Origin: an uncultured Corynebacterium sp.
GTDB taxonomy: Bacteria; Actinomycetota; Actinomycetes; Mycobacteriales; Mycobacteriaceae
Length of the DNA: 64,000 nucleotides
Reading direction: 5' to 3'
NCBI RefSeq assembly: GCF_947253065.1
Contig: NZ_CAMXWS010000001.1
Span: 109,857-173,856 of the forward strand
Shown piece by piece: positions 34,448-44,804 of the stretch. Numbering within the stretch: position 1 is the stretch's first letter; the number at the start of each line of letters is the position of its first letter. A program made the translations under genes and the position numbers. The notes below the pieces were generated by a model, which did no database searches, was not told the DNA's origin, and was given only the letters and a program-made list of their open reading frames with translations.

Positions 34448-35992
34448 TTATTCCACCCCGATTTGGCCGAGCATGCCCATGCCGTCGGCAGGATAGATCA
34501 AAATCTCGGCATCCAGGCTTGCTTCGAGTTCAGCGACGTCGACGGCGCTCGCGGCTTCGGTGGCAAGCAAGAGGGTGATCAGCTCGCCGCCGTCGGCAAG
34601 CAATTTCGCGCATGCCTTATCGACGACTTCCTGAACCGACTCTCCTTCCGCGAGTACCCCATCAGGCGTTGTCGCGGTGAGACGACCTGTTTCGCTGCGA
34701 ACGATATCTGCTGCACGCATATCTGCGGCAGCTTCATCCATGTGCGCTACTGCTGCGTCGAGTGGAAGTCGTGGATCATGCACCGCGAGCGCTGCGATTC
34801 CCCCGACCAACCTGGTTGTGTGCAAGACCGCGATGTGCGCACCAACTGCCACCGCGGCCTGCTCAACGTGTGAAAGCTGCACGCAGTCCGTTTGGCCATT
34901 CGGAAGAACAATGACGTCTTCTGTCCCGTTTGCGGTAACGCATTGAGCTACCTCACTGGCCAGCTCCGCGCCTGGGCTGTAAACGGTGGCTCCGGCTTGG
35001 CGGTACAGTCCCGCAACTGCCCCTTCGGGAGCAAGCGCGATGATCAGTCGGTCTGCGGTGATGCCAGCGACTTCCTCGTTGGGGTCGGGGAGAATTTCCA
35101 ATCGCAGATCGGTCACGGCGCCGAGACCATAAGCCTGTTCAATGACCGTGCCTGCTTGCAGCGAATGGATATGAATCTTCGCCTCAGTGTCCGAAACACG
35201 TGCGGTGACCAGACTGGTGCCTAAAGGCGCGATCGCAGATTCAAGCTCATCGACTGGACCAGAGAACATGAACATGATCTCCAGCCAGCCAGTGTGACCG
35301 TGGGAATCTTCCTCAGATACAAAAGTGAAACTGTCAGTCGCAGTAGATCCCTGAACCTGTGAATCATCGGAGATTCCCGAAACTTCATCACGCAATGCCG
35401 CCAAGATCAGGACCAGGCCACGACCGCCGGCATCGACCACGCCGGCATCCCGAAGCTCGGCAAGCTGGGATGGCGTCTTTTCCAATGCTGCTTCCGCAGC
35501 TGCGACGGCAGCGGCAGTCACACCGACAAGACCTTTATCCACGGCGAGCGCATCTTTCGCAGCTTGGGCAGCTTCGCGCAGAACAGTGACAATCGTTCCC
35601 TCGACCGGCTCATTGATCGCACGGTCAACGTAAACGACCGCATTGGACAGTGCTTCAGCGACATTCGCACCATCCAGATCGCCTTCTGTCGCTGCCTGTG
35701 CAACACCACGCAGAACCTGTGAGAGCACCACGCCGGAATTCCCGCGTGCACCCTTGACGCTGCCAATAGCCAAGGCCGAGGCGATATCTGGGCAGGTTGC
35801 CCCTGGTTCAAGGCTTTCTGCCTGTGCAACTGCCGCAGACATCGTGTGGGCCATATTGGAGCCCGTATCGGAATCCGGCACCGGGAAAACGTTGAGGCTA
35901 TTGATTTCCTCACGGTGCATCTCTAATTTTTGTGCGGTGCGACGAGCCCACGACAGAAGTCGTGCGCCATCGATCACCACGGGATTAGTCAT
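34448..35992 (-). CDS. DAK2-domain protein, FakA/YloV-like (fatty-acid kinase candidate)
   Basis: A 514-residue protein with an N-terminal DAK2 ATP-binding domain (residues about 10-200; VFPVPDSDTGSNMAHTM binds metal and nucleotide), followed by the YloV/DegV-like C-terminal half. In Gram-positive bacteria FakA phosphorylates fatty acids bound to FakB (DegV) proteins. No fakB gene is visible here. The start at 35992 is eight bases after TAGAGT, located inside the end of ung, so a leaderless transcript is plausible. It is followed by recG, the usual order in actinobacteria. A 10-mer copy lies near the C-terminus (34616-34625). Confidence 0.85.
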   Translation of the reverse strand: MTNPVVIDGARLLSWARRTAQKLEMHREEINSLNVFPVPDSDTGSNMAHTMSAAVAQAESLEPGATCPDIASALAIGSVKGARGNSGVVLSQVLRGVAQAATEGDLDGANVAEALSNAVVYVDRAINEPVEGTIVTVLREAAQAAKDALAVDKGLVGVTAAAVAAAEAALEKTPSQLAELRDAGVVDAGGRGLVLILAALRDEVSGISDDSQVQGSTATDSFTFVSEEDSHGHTGWLEIMFMFSGPVDELESAIAPLGTSLVTARVSDTEAKIHIHSLQAGTVIEQAYGLGAVTDLRLEILPDPNEEVAGITADRLIIALAPEGAVAGLYRQAGATVYSPGAELASEVAQCVTANGTEDVIVLPNGQTDCVQLSHVEQAAVAVGAHIAVLHTTRLVGGIAALAVHDPRLPLDAAVAHMDEAAADMRAADIVRSETGRLTATTPDGVLAEGESVQEVVDKACAKLLADGGELITLLLATEAASAVDVAELEASLDAEILIYPADGMGMLGQIGVE

Positions 35993-36003
35993 GGAGCCTT
36001 ACT

Positions 36004-36648
36004 CTACAGTGCCCAGTCGACACCGTCCGCGCCCTGCGCACGGAGTGCCTCATTAGCACGGGAAAACGGACGCGAGCCGAAGAATCCTCGGTGCGCAGCC
36101 AGCGGAGAAGGGTGGGCGGACTCAATGCAGGGGGTATCACCCAAGAATCGCTTCGTAGTTTGCGCATCACGGCCCCACAGAATGGCAACGAGTGGTGCGT
36201 CACGGTCCGCGAGCGCGCGAATCGCCGTTTCAGTGACTTCTTCCCAACCGACGCGACGGTGAGAACCGGGCTGACCAGGAGCTACCGTGAGCACTCGATT
36301 AAGCAACAGGATTCCCTGGCTGGCCCATGAAGACAAATCACCGTCTTGGCGAGGTGGGATGCCTAGATCATCCTGCAGTTCCTTGTAGATATTCACCAGC
36401 GAGCGCGGGGCAGGAACGCCAGGTTGAGTGGAAAAACTCAGCCCCATCGGGTGTCCGGGCGTCGGGTATGGGTCCTGCCCCACGATCAATACCCGGACGT
36501 CATCAAAGGGGTCAGCAAAGGCGCGCAAGATATCGTTGCCCGCCGGCAAGTATGCAGGCTGCTCGCGCAGGAAATTCCCGATCGTATGGATTGTGTCTTC
36601 GACCGGTGCCAATGGTTCTTGCCATGAGGGGTGCACAGGCAAACTCAT
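36004..36648 (-). CDS. ung: Uracil-DNA glycosylase
   Basis: Family 1 UDG that removes uracil from DNA and begins base-excision repair. The catalytic motif [17 protein letters not shown] (about residues 75-91, with Asp as the base) and the C-terminal [21 protein letters not shown] (catalytic His and Leu intercalation loop) are both intact. Length is 214 residues from the ATG at 36648, which overlaps the thiL stop (ATGA) and follows GGGAGAG; an upstream ATG at 36663 would add five residues. It forms an operon with thiL. Confidence 0.96.
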   Translation of the reverse strand: MSLPVHPSWQEPLAPVEDTIHTIGNFLREQPAYLPAGNDILRAFADPFDDVRVLIVGQDPYPTPGHPMGLSFSTQPGVPAPRSLVNIYKELQDDLGIPPRQDGDLSSWASQGILLLNRVLTVAPGQPGSHRRVGWEEVTETAIRALADRDAPLVAILWGRDAQTTKRFLGDTPCIESAHPSPLAAHRGFFGSRPFSRANEALRAQGADGVDWAL

Positions 36649-37625
36649 GCGAAGCTCTCCCATCCTTGGCTGTACTTCGGTGCCTGGCCATCGACCTTGA
36701 CGCCTGGTTCCTCATCGGTGCCGAGCTTGGACACAGACCCGATCGTGCGGAAGCCAACGGGTGCTTCCCCATTAAGCGTGCCCAATAAGGTGTGGTCTTC
36801 TCCCCCTTCGCAGACCCACTGCCACGGGTCGTGCGACAAGAATTCGCCGGCACGCTGAAGGAGTTCATCGGGAGCCACCGTCGCGGAGTCCAGATTGATC
36901 CGCATCCCGGAGCGCTCAGCAATCATCCGGAGATCGTGCAGCAGACCATCGGAATTGTCAGTCATGCTCGTTGCCCCCGCTGAGCGTGCGACCACGCCAG
37001 CACCCGGAGTGATCGTTGGGGCTTGGTAGGCCTGCACGAGTGGCTCGAATTCGCTTGGGATGTCCAGCCCGGATTCCAGCAACGCTAGACCAGCGGCCGA
37101 GTAACCGATCGCGCCATGCGCAACGACGTTCTGGCCAGCGCGAGCACCATCCAGTGTCAGTGGCGGACGATTGCCACCGAGGGATCCAATGGCGGTGATC
37201 GACATGACAAGACTGTCGCCTGATGTGACATCACCACCAACGAGCTCGGCGGCGTATTTCTCTACTTCGTGCCCAATCCCCTGAGCGAGGTCTTTGACCA
37301 CAGCAACAGGCAGGTGTTTCGGTGCGGATAGCGAGAGCAATGCCGCGATCGGGCGTGCCCCCATGGCCTCAACATCGGCGAAATTTTGCACAATCGCTTT
37401 TCGGCCCACGTGCCACGGAGTGGTCACATCCCATCGAAAATGGCGCCCTTCAACCAACATGTCGGTCGTGGCCACGACCCGGGAATTCGGTGAAGAGCGG
37501 TGCAGAACTGCAGCATCATCGCCATTGACAGCGGATGGAGTCGCCTCTGTGATTGCCGCAATCACCGCGTGTTCGCCGACGTCCCCGAGCGTGGGGCCGT
37601 CCGTTGGGTAACCGATCTGGATCAC
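36645..37625 (-). CDS. thiL: Thiamine-monophosphate kinase
   Basis: ThiL phosphorylates thiamine monophosphate to the active diphosphate cofactor. The 326-residue protein shows the PurM-type ATP-binding features: GDDAAVL near residue 37, [14 protein letters not shown] (about residue 53), [10 protein letters not shown] (about residue 80) and [10 protein letters not shown] near residue 220. Length is standard. No TPP riboswitch is visible upstream. It is followed by ung in an overlapping arrangement, a linkage I know from other corynebacteria. Confidence 0.95.
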   Translation of the reverse strand: MIQIGYPTDGPTLGDVGEHAVIAAITEATPSAVNGDDAAVLHRSSPNSRVVATTDMLVEGRHFRWDVTTPWHVGRKAIVQNFADVEAMGARPIAALLSLSAPKHLPVAVVKDLAQGIGHEVEKYAAELVGGDVTSGDSLVMSITAIGSLGGNRPPLTLDGARAGQNVVAHGAIGYSAAGLALLESGLDIPSEFEPLVQAYQAPTITPGAGVVARSAGATSMTDNSDGLLHDLRMIAERSGMRINLDSATVAPDELLQRAGEFLSHDPWQWVCEGGEDHTLLGTLNGEAPVGFRTIGSVSKLGTDEEPGVKVDGQAPKYSQGWESFA

Positions 37626-37681
37626 AGTCCTAAAAGGGGCCTTTCCGTCGTATTCGACATTGACGCATAAGATGAGCCGCT

Positions 37682-38701
37682 ATGAGCACCAGGCACACTA
37701 CCGATGAACAGCATGTCAGCCACAGTGAATTCAATCAGCACAATGGCGGGACCACAGAACAGACAGGTGTCATGCGTCGTCCTCTGATTGTGCTCAGCTT
37801 GGTGCTTGCTCTGTTGCTCGTCGCCGGTGTGCTGGTCGGCTCGAAGTTGTACCTTCAGAAGCTTAACAATCAGCCTGTCGCGCTAGCAGAGTTGCCATCG
37901 CCCGAAGCAGATAGCCCACAGTGCGCCGAGCTTATCGACGGCCTCCCGGACACAGTCGCCGGCCACTCCCGCGCAACCCTGGCAGATCCTGCACCAGCAG
38001 GAGCCGCCGTGTGGCAGACGTCTTCCGCCCAACGCGTGACACTGCGCTGCGGTGTTGATGCACCATTGCAGTACACGGAGCTAACGCAGACACACGAGCT
38101 CGGTGGTGCGGAATGGATAAAGGTCACGGACCCGACACCGGGGTCGAACCTGACCACGTGGTTCACAGTGGACCGTTCCCCCGTCGTCGCTGTGACAGCT
38201 GACGATGCAGCTTTGGTCAATGATGACGCCCCAGTCGCGGACCTGAATCTCAGTGGTCTACCAGAGGAGTCCGTGGATCCGCATCGGGCGCCATTGGCAG
38301 ATGTGGCGTCGATAAGCAATGCTTCAGCCGCAGATGCTGCTTGCCGCGAGCTTATGGCGCAGCTGCCTGATGAAATCGCTGAAGACTACAGTCGCCTGGA
38401 TGTCACGGCGGTACATGGACTGGAGAGCAACGCCGCAGCGTGGGGTGCTGATGGCAAGGACCCACTCGTGCTGAAATGCGGTGTCGAGCCTCCTGCACAT
38501 TACGAGCCTGGTGCGCAGCTCACGCAGGTCAACGACGTGCCATGGTTTGAGGATGCTGGCAGCGACAATGCCTCGCAATCCACCACCCTGTATGCCCTGG
38601 GGCGGACGACCGATATCGCGGTTTCCGTACCTGCTGGGGTGGGCGAAGGCGCTCTCACCCAGCTAAGCGAGCTTATTGCTCAGCACGTGCCAGAGCAGTA
38701 G
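37682..38701 (+). CDS. Membrane-anchored DUF3515 protein with the domain duplicated
   Basis: A 339-residue membrane-anchored protein. After a short hydrophilic N-terminus is a single span (LIVLSLVLALLLVAGVLVG, about residues 35-53), so the rest is probably outside. Two DUF3515-like copies follow: residues about 75-180 (CAELIDGLPDTVAGHSR, then RVTLRCGVDAPLQYTEL) and about 220-335 (CRELMAQLPDEIAEDYSR, then PLVLKCGVEPPAHYEPG). Each keeps one Cys at the start and one in the CG motif, a likely disulfide. DUF3515 proteins are usually single-domain, lie near ddl in actinobacteria and have no known function. It overlaps ddl by 29 bases at the 3' end. A 10-mer copy lies in each half (37931-37940 and 38307-38316). 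Confidence 0.8.
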   Translation: MSTRHTTDEQHVSHSEFNQHNGGTTEQTGVMRRPLIVLSLVLALLLVAGVLVGSKLYLQKLNNQPVALAELPSPEADSPQCAELIDGLPDTVAGHSRATLADPAPAGAAVWQTSSAQRVTLRCGVDAPLQYTELTQTHELGGAEWIKVTDPTPGSNLTTWFTVDRSPVVAVTADDAALVNDDAPVADLNLSGLPEESVDPHRAPLADVASISNASAADAACRELMAQLPDEIAEDYSRLDVTAVHGLESNAAAWGADGKDPLVLKCGVEPPAHYEPGAQLTQVNDVPWFEDAGSDNASQSTTLYALGRTTDIAVSVPAGVGEGALTQLSELIAQHVPEQ

Positions 38702-39737
38702 CGATCAGCGTTTTCAACAGCTCGCCGTAAGTCATTCCTGCGGCGAGAAAGACCTGCGGGAACATCGAAATCGACGTGAACCCAGGCATGGTATTCACTT
38801 CGTTGAGCATCGGGCCGGATTCCGTGACGAAGAAATCGACGCGCGCCAGACCCTCGCAGCTCAAAGCGCGGAAAGTCTTCAGAGACAGCTCCGCGAGCTC
38901 ATCATTGAGCTCATCGTCGTAGCCTGCAGGAATCGTCGCGGTGACCACATTGTCGAGGTACTTCGTTTCAAAACCGTAGAAGCCCTCATCCGAATCGGCC
39001 GTGCCGTTGAGCTTAGCCGGCGGTGACGCGACCAGCTCACCGTCCGGACGTTCAATAACGCCGACCTCGACTTCATCGCCGACGAGCTCAGCCTCAATGA
39101 TCACCTTGGAATCGTAGAGGCGAGCAAAACGCACCGCGTCTTCGAGCTTGTCCCAGCTTTGCACCCGGTTAATGCCGATCGAGGATCCTCCGCGAGCCGG
39201 CTTAACAAAGACGGGCAGCCCCAAGTACTCGCGCACGTCCTCATCGATGTCTGCGAAATCCGCGTGTTCATGAAGAATGAATTCACGCGTCACCGGCACG
39301 CCTGCTGCACGCACGATCGTCTTGGTGAACTCCTTGTCCATGGAGCACGCCGAAGACAGCACGCCCGTGCCCACGTATGGCACACCTGCCAGATCGAGCA
39401 AACCTTGGATCGTGCCATCCTCACCATTGGTGCCGTGCAGCACGGGGAAAACGACATCTACAGTCGCCAGCACTTCACCAGTATTCGGGTCAAAGAACTC
39501 TCCACGACGAGCAGGATTCACCGACAGAGCCACTTCCCTGCCACCTTCCACACTGGGCAACTGCGAATCCTTGACTGGATCCGTTTCCCCAACGACCCAC
39601 GTGCCATCTTGGGTAATACCAACCGGGAAGATCTCATATTCATCCCGAGGTAGTTCCGCCATGATGGCGCCAGCAGAGATGCAGGAAATGGAATGCTCGG
39701 AAGACATTCCACCGTAAATAACGGCGAGTGTGATCAT
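38673..39737 (-). CDS. ddl: D-alanine--D-alanine ligase
   Basis: An ATP-grasp enzyme making D-Ala-D-Ala for peptidoglycan. The 354-residue protein opens ITLAVIYGGMSSEHSIS, with the conserved Gly and Ser-Glu-His motif, and has the ATP-binding LPVFVKPARGGSSIGINRV near residue 180 and the final metal-binding EVNTMPGFTSISMFPQ. The start at 39737 follows TAGTGT (39745-39750) by seven bases, so it is probably leaderless; an in-frame GTG at 39746 is less likely. The gene lies between gpsA and thiL, a conserved arrangement in corynebacteria. Confidence 0.96.
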   Translation of the reverse strand: MITLAVIYGGMSSEHSISCISAGAIMAELPRDEYEIFPVGITQDGTWVVGETDPVKDSQLPSVEGGREVALSVNPARRGEFFDPNTGEVLATVDVVFPVLHGTNGEDGTIQGLLDLAGVPYVGTGVLSSACSMDKEFTKTIVRAAGVPVTREFILHEHADFADIDEDVREYLGLPVFVKPARGGSSIGINRVQSWDKLEDAVRFARLYDSKVIIEAELVGDEVEVGVIERPDGELVASPPAKLNGTADSDEGFYGFETKYLDNVVTATIPAGYDDELNDELAELSLKTFRALSCEGLARVDFFVTESGPMLNEVNTMPGFTSISMFPQVFLAAGMTYGELLKTLIATALARAEQ

Positions 39738-39757
39738 GGGAACCACACTACAAGCGT

Positions 39758-40756
39758 TTACTCCGATTTCTTGGAGCGCCCCATCAGTGAGGCGATCATT
39801 TCATTGACATGCATGTCTCGGTGGCACACGGAGTAAACTGCTTCCGTCAAAGGCATATCTACGCCCTGCTCCAAAGCCAGCTGATAAATACTCTTTGAGC
39901 TGATCACACCCTCAGCGACCTGACCGTTCGTCGCTTTTCGTGCCTCTTCCAGCGTCATGCCTCGACCGAGACGCTCACCGAATGTGCGGTTACGCGACAG
40001 CTTCGACCCACATGTGGCCACGAGGTCGCCCAGGCCCGCAAGACCAGCGAAAGTCGGTTGCTCTGCCCCGAGCTGCATACCAAGGCGTGTGATCTCCGCC
40101 AGGCCTCGAGTAATAAGCGTGGCCTGTGTATTCTCCCCCATCTCCTTGCCAGCGGCCATACCACAAGCCAGAGCAATGACATTCTTGCAAGCACCGCCGA
40201 TCTCACATCCAATGACATCGGTATTGGTGTACGGGCGAACGTATGACGTCGCACATGCAGCCTGAACGAGCTTGGCGCGATTCAAATCAGTACACGCAAT
40301 GACTGTTGCGGCTGGCTGTTCATCAGCGACCTCGCGCGCCAGGTTTGGTCCCGTCAGCACAGCGATTCGCTCAGGATCAATCCCAGTGACCTCCGTGATC
40401 ACCTCGCTCATCCGCTTATACGTGCCTGCTTCGATGCCTTTAGAGATCGAGACAATCGTCGAATCCGTAGGAATATGAGGAGTCCAGGCTGCAAGGTTCT
40501 CACGCATTGTCTGACTAGGCACTGCAGGGATGACAATCTGCGCAGAATCGATCGCTTCAGCAGCATCATCAGTTGCTTCAATAGTCTCCGGAAGAACGAT
40601 GCCGTCGAGGTAATCCGCGTTAATGTGCGTTGTCTGGATCGCCTGCGCGAGCTCGGTGCGGCGTGCCCAGAGGCTCACGGAATTACCGGCATCAGCGAAG
40701 ACTTTCGCCAGCGCTGTTCCCCATGAACCTGCGCCAAGGACTGCCACCTTGACCAT
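39758..40756 (-). CDS. gpsA: NAD(P)H-dependent glycerol-3-phosphate dehydrogenase
   Basis: GpsA reduces dihydroxyacetone phosphate to sn-glycerol-3-phosphate for phospholipid synthesis. The 332-residue protein has the nucleotide-binding [22 protein letters not shown] at the start, PEAV-type [14 protein letters not shown], and the catalytic-lysine region [18 protein letters not shown] with [18 protein letters not shown] following. Length is standard. Upstream lies AAAGGCGGG as a ribosome site. It is followed after about 20 bases by ddl and is probably co-transcribed. Confidence 0.96.
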   Translation of the reverse strand: MVKVAVLGAGSWGTALAKVFADAGNSVSLWARRTELAQAIQTTHINADYLDGIVLPETIEATDDAAEAIDSAQIVIPAVPSQTMRENLAAWTPHIPTDSTIVSISKGIEAGTYKRMSEVITEVTGIDPERIAVLTGPNLAREVADEQPAATVIACTDLNRAKLVQAACATSYVRPYTNTDVIGCEIGGACKNVIALACGMAAGKEMGENTQATLITRGLAEITRLGMQLGAEQPTFAGLAGLGDLVATCGSKLSRNRTFGERLGRGMTLEEARKATNGQVAEGVISSKSIYQLALEQGVDMPLTEAVYSVCHRDMHVNEMIASLMGRSKKSE

Positions 40757-40875
40757 ACGAGCCCGCCTTTCGTTTCACTTTCGCCTGTCGAATTTGTGTC
40801 GGTCACAGTGTAGAGCACTGCCCCATTCAAAACTGGGTTATGCGCGCCCGCGTTAGATGCGAGACAATAAAGACC

Positions 40876-41883
40876 ATGGGCAAAAAGTCGAAGATGCACG
40901 AAGACGATAAAGACCTCCAGGGCGAGAAGTTTCTTACCGGCCGCCACCAGGAGATTCCCTCAAAACCAGCCGATGAATTCGCATCCACCACGTTGGCTGC
41001 AGGTGCTGTTTTGTGGCGTGGCGATACTGAGGATCCAAGCCAAATTGAGGTCGCATGCATCCACCGCCCACGTTATGACGACTGGTCGCTAGCCAAGGGC
41101 AAGGTTGACCCGGGCGAATCGATCGTGGTCACGGCAGTGCGCGAAATCAAGGAAGAAACTGGCTATGACGTGCGCTTGGGCAAGCTGCTCGGCAAGACTG
41201 TGTACCCGGTGAAGGATTCGACCAAAGTCGTCTACTACTGGACTGGCGAGGTCACTGGCGGAGAATTCGAAGCCAATGAAGAGGTCGATGAGATTCGTTG
41301 GCTCCCGTTGACCGAAGCCAAGGAAATCATGTCGTATGACTTGGATCGCCAGGTGCTTGAAAAAGCTGAGAAGCGTTTCGGGCTACCGACCACCGCGCGC
41401 ATTTTGTACGTCCGCCACGGTCGTGCCCATGACCGCAAGAAGTGGGCGGGCGACGATAATTTGCGTCCGCTGGATAAGAAGGGGCGCCGTCAGTCGGAGA
41501 TGCTTGTGCCGATGTTGGCGCCGTTTAGTCCTGACCGCATCTATTCCGCAGTTCCGGCTCGTTGCCAAAGCACTATTGCCCCGCTTGCCGACGAATTGAA
41601 TCTGTCCGTCGAGGTGAACAAGCTCTTCGGTGATAACGGTTGGCTAGAGGACATGGTGGGAGCCCAGAAGGCATTCATGGATGTCGTAGCCGAGGGCGGC
41701 GTCAGCGTGATCTGCTCCCAGGGCGACATCATTCCAAATATGGTCGCCTGGCTGTCTGCGAATGGTCGCTTGCCCATCGATGAGGAGATCAAATCGAAGA
41801 AGGGATCTGTTTGGGTGCTCTCCTTCAACGACGGCAAGCTCACCGGTGCCGACTATTTGCCGTCGGCACTGCCGGTGCGTTAG
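40876..41883 (+). CDS. Nudix hydrolase fused to a histidine phosphatase (MutT1-like)
   Basis: A 335-residue two-domain protein. The N-terminal Nudix domain carries the box [22 protein letters not shown] (G-x5-E-x7-REUxEExGU), with an E-rich metal site. The C-terminal domain is a histidine phosphatase with RHG in [11 protein letters not shown] (about residue 190). This architecture matches mycobacterial MutT1, which hydrolyses 8-oxo-dGTP and diadenosine polyphosphates, so a nucleotide-pool sanitation role is likely. GACAAT ends seven bases before the ATG at 40876, again a leaderless pattern. It overlaps the convergent leuD gene by four bases. Confidence 0.9.
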   Translation: MGKKSKMHEDDKDLQGEKFLTGRHQEIPSKPADEFASTTLAAGAVLWRGDTEDPSQIEVACIHRPRYDDWSLAKGKVDPGESIVVTAVREIKEETGYDVRLGKLLGKTVYPVKDSTKVVYYWTGEVTGGEFEANEEVDEIRWLPLTEAKEIMSYDLDRQVLEKAEKRFGLPTTARILYVRHGRAHDRKKWAGDDNLRPLDKKGRRQSEMLVPMLAPFSPDRIYSAVPARCQSTIAPLADELNLSVEVNKLFGDNGWLEDMVGAQKAFMDVVAEGGVSVICSQGDIIPNMVAWLSANGRLPIDEEIKSKKGSVWVLSFNDGKLTGADYLPSALPVR

Positions 41884-42470
41884 CTAATCGACGGCTTATA
41901 AGCCGGGCGCGAGGACTCGAAGTTCTCGATGGCATCCTCGTCCCGCAGCGTCAGCCCGATGTCATCGAGGCCTTCCATGAGGCGCCAGCGAATGTAGTCG
42001 TCGATCTCGAAGGTGTAGGTATTCTCACCAACGGTGACTGTGCGGTCTTCGAGCGAAACCGTGACCTCAAGGCCTGGCTCCTGCTCGAGCTGCTTCCAGA
42101 TCAGCTGGATATCCGCATCCGTCATCTGGCCTGCCAACAGTCCTGCCTTAGACGTATTGCCACGGAAGATATCAGCGAAGCGCGGGCTGAACACGGCCTT
42201 GAAGCCATAATCCATCAAGGCCCACACTGCGTGTTCGCGCGATGAGCCAGTGCCAAAATCCGGTCCGGCGAACAGCACAGAACCATCCTTGAACGCTTCC
42301 TGATTGAGCACGAAATCCGGCTCATTGGTGCGCCAGTTGGAGAACAGGCCGTCCTCGAATCCGGTGCGCGAGACCCGCTTCAGGTAAACAGCGGGAATGA
42401 TCTGGTCAGTATCCACATTCGAGCGGGTCAGCGGGACGCCAACGCCGGTGTGGGTGGTGAACTTCTCCAT
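41880..42470 (-). CDS. leuD: 3-isopropylmalate dehydratase small subunit
   Basis: LeuD pairs with LeuC to isomerise 2-isopropylmalate to 3-isopropylmalate in leucine synthesis. The 196-residue protein has the conserved [13 protein letters not shown] near the start, and [13 protein letters not shown] (about residue 70) in the swivelling domain that contacts the substrate. Length is normal. It starts 27 bases after leuC with a good AAGGAG ribosome site, so it is in the leuCD operon. Confidence 0.97.
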   Translation of the reverse strand: MEKFTTHTGVGVPLTRSNVDTDQIIPAVYLKRVSRTGFEDGLFSNWRTNEPDFVLNQEAFKDGSVLFAGPDFGTGSSREHAVWALMDYGFKAVFSPRFADIFRGNTSKAGLLAGQMTDADIQLIWKQLEQEPGLEVTVSLEDRTVTVGENTYTFEIDDYIRWRLMEGLDDIGLTLRDEDAIENFESSRPAYKPSIS

Positions 42471-42497
42471 TATTACTCCTTGACTTTCCTGCTCGAA

Positions 42498-43928
42498 TTA
42501 GTCCAAATCAGCGGGGCTGGACAGGTGGCCGGTAATCGCGGTCGCCGCAGCAACCAGCGGGGACACCAGGTGAGTGCGCCCGCCAGGGCCCTGACGGCCT
42601 TCAAAGTTACGGTTCGACGTGGATGCGGAGCGTTCGCCCGGCTTCAGCTGGTCCGGGTTCATACCCAGGCACATCGAGCAGCCCGCGGTACGCCAATCTG
42701 CACCGAAGTCACGGAAGATCTGGTCCAGGCCTTCTTCTTCCGCCTGCTGCTTCACCATCGCTGAGGACGGCACGACCATCATGCGGGTCTCCGGGTGGAT
42801 CTTCTTGCCCTTGATCACATCAGCTGCTGCGCGCAGATCCTCAATACGAGCATTGGTGCAGGACCCCAAGAAGACAGTGTCGATCTTGATGTCGCGCAAT
42901 GGTGTGCCCGGCTCCAGGTCCATGTACTTCAGAGCCTTCTCGGCGGCAGCCTTCAAGGTGTCATCGCCAAAGGATTCCGGGTCCGGAACAGACTCAGCCA
43001 GTGGCAGGCCTTGGCCTGGGTTGGTGCCCCACGTGACAAACGGGGTCAATGCCGAACCATCGATTTCCACGACAGTGTCGAATTTCGCGCCTTCATCGGT
43101 GGGCAAGGTCTTCCAGTAGGCAACAGCCTCGTCCCAGTCTTTGCCCTTCGGTGCGAATTCGCGGCCCTTGACATATTCAAAAGTCTTCTCGTCTGGGGCG
43201 ACCATGCCTGCACGCGCACCGCCCTCAATAGACATATTGCAGATGGTCATACGAGCTTCCATGGAGAGCTTCTCAATGGCCTCCCCACGGTATTCAATGA
43301 TGTGGCCAGAACCACCATTGGTGCCGATCTTAGCAATGATGGCCAGGATCAGGTCCTTCGCGGTCACGCCCGGCTGCAGCTCGCCAGAGACCTCAACAGC
43401 CATGGTCTTGAACGGCTTGAGCGGCAGAGTCTGGGTCGCCATGACATGCTCAACTTCAGAGGTGCCAATGCCCATGCCAATGGAGCCAAACGCACCGTGC
43501 GTCGAGGTGTGCGAGTCACCACATACAATGGTCATGCCTGGCTGAGTAATGCCCAACTGCGGGCCGACTGTGTGAACGATGCCCTGCTTCACATCACCCA
43601 TGGAGTGCAGGCGCACACCGAATTCCTCACAGTTCTTGCGCAGCGTGGACACCTGGGTGCGTGAAGTCAGTTCCTCAATCTCGAGCAGGTTGCCCGACCT
43701 GATCCCCACGGTGGGCACGTTGTGATCCTCAGTAGCGAGGTGCTGCTGCGGACGGCGGATCTTTCGGCCGTTCATGCGCAAACCATCAAATGCCTGAGGG
43801 GATGTAACCTCGTGGAGAAGCTGGAAGTCGATATAGATCAGATCGGGGTCTCCATTTTCACCCTTCTTGATCACGTGATCGCGCCAGACTTTCTCCGCCA
43901 GCGTCAACGGTTGTTCTTGTTGCGCCAT
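42498..43928 (-). CDS. leuC: 3-isopropylmalate dehydratase large subunit
   Basis: The aconitase-like subunit carrying the [4Fe-4S] cluster. The 476-residue protein has the cluster cysteines in [14 protein letters not shown] (about residue 346) and [10 protein letters not shown] (about residue 409), and the family blocks [14 protein letters not shown] and [14 protein letters not shown]. The start at 43928 gives [15 protein letters not shown] and follows GAGGAAACGACT; a GTG or longer start upstream is not needed. It is divergent from ltbR, whose product is known in C. glutamicum to repress leuCD and leuB. Confidence 0.97.
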   Translation of the reverse strand: MAQQEQPLTLAEKVWRDHVIKKGENGDPDLIYIDFQLLHEVTSPQAFDGLRMNGRKIRRPQQHLATEDHNVPTVGIRSGNLLEIEELTSRTQVSTLRKNCEEFGVRLHSMGDVKQGIVHTVGPQLGITQPGMTIVCGDSHTSTHGAFGSIGMGIGTSEVEHVMATQTLPLKPFKTMAVEVSGELQPGVTAKDLILAIIAKIGTNGGSGHIIEYRGEAIEKLSMEARMTICNMSIEGGARAGMVAPDEKTFEYVKGREFAPKGKDWDEAVAYWKTLPTDEGAKFDTVVEIDGSALTPFVTWGTNPGQGLPLAESVPDPESFGDDTLKAAAEKALKYMDLEPGTPLRDIKIDTVFLGSCTNARIEDLRAAADVIKGKKIHPETRMMVVPSSAMVKQQAEEEGLDQIFRDFGADWRTAGCSMCLGMNPDQLKPGERSASTSNRNFEGRQGPGGRTHLVSPLVAAATAITGHLSSPADLD

Positions 43929-43982
43929 AGTCGTTTCCTCCTCAGGCCCCAGCAATTCCGTATTGCGGGATTACAGTTTCCA

Positions 43983-44073
43983 TTTAGTGAGACAGCTTAA
44001 TACATGCCTGCACCTTCCCGCACACCGACTCCCCACATTCCCGGTCGGCCAGGCGACCATATAGTGAGATGCT
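43983..44073. promoter_or_regulatory. leuC-ltbR divergent promoter with repeated TAGTGAGA elements
   Basis: Two nearly identical sequences, TTTAGTGAGAC (43983-43993) and TATAGTGAGAT (44060-44070), lie 77 bases apart in the same orientation. The second contains TATAGT (44060-44065), a -10 box eight bases before the ATG of ltbR, so a regulator bound there would control ltbR itself. They are candidate LtbR sites. The region lies between two genes that LtbR is known to regulate in C. glutamicum; the exact motif was not verified. Confidence 0.45.
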
Positions 44074-44790
44074 ATGATCCACCCTGTGGGAAATTCTGTA
44101 GAAAAGTCGGCTACCGACACCAGCTCTGGCATTAAGGTCCTCGACCGCTCGATCGCGCTTATCGACGCCGTCGCCACCGGCGACAAGACGCTCTCCGAAT
44201 TGAGCGCGGAGACTGGCCTGCCACGTGCGACGACGCACCGTCTCGCCACGGCTTTGGAGATCCATCAGATTCTTGTCCGCACCGAAGCTGGTGCATGGAC
44301 CATCGGGCCGGCACTCGCCCGCTACGCGGCATCCGCCCCATCGCAAATCATTGATGCAGCGAAACCGATCATGGCGGAATTGGTCGACCTGACGAATGAG
44401 TCAGTTCAGCTTTACGAGCTCACCGGCACGACTCGCACCTGCGTCGCCGCAATCGAGCCACCGAGCGGATTGACCCATACCGTGCCGGTCGGCTCGCAAC
44501 TGCCTCTTGATCGCGGTTCCGCAGCCAAGATCTTTGCCGCCCACAAGCTTGTCGACGCCGCTTTCCCCGACAAAGAAATGGTCACCGTCCGCTCGACTGG
44601 TCTTGCTGAATCCGTCGCAGAACGCGAAGTCGGCCTCGCTAGTGTCTCCGCCCCGATCTACGGCCCAAACGGTGCAGTACTAGCAGTGCTTTCCATTTCC
44701 GGGCCCGTTGAAAGGCTCAAGCCGTCCCCTACCGATAAGTGGGGAAAAGAACTTCAGGCTGCAGCTCAGCAGCTAAACCAAACAATCTGA
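44074..44790 (+). CDS. ltbR: IclR-family regulator, LtbR-like
   Basis: A 238-residue IclR regulator. The HTH lies at residues about 35-65 (LSELSAETGLPRATTHRLATAL), then a linker helix and the effector-binding domain (residues about 85-235) with the EPPSGLTHTVPVGSQLPLDRGSAAK region. It lies divergent from leuCD, as does LtbR (leucine and tryptophan biosynthesis regulator) in C. glutamicum, so the symbol is given by position and family. The start at 44074 is eight bases after TATAGT, indicating a leaderless transcript. A 10-mer copy (44158-44167) encodes Leu-Ile-Asp. Confidence 0.88.
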   Translation: MIHPVGNSVEKSATDTSSGIKVLDRSIALIDAVATGDKTLSELSAETGLPRATTHRLATALEIHQILVRTEAGAWTIGPALARYAASAPSQIIDAAKPIMAELVDLTNESVQLYELTGTTRTCVAAIEPPSGLTHTVPVGSQLPLDRGSAAKIFAAHKLVDAAFPDKEMVTVRSTGLAESVAEREVGLASVSAPIYGPNGAVLAVLSISGPVERLKPSPTDKWGKELQAAAQQLNQTI

Positions 44791-44804
44791 ATAGGTTTCA
44801 CATC

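Noticed and set aside
37626..37681. A TPP riboswitch before thiL
   Set aside because: The interval to the divergent gene is only 56 bases and lacks the conserved TPP riboswitch core.
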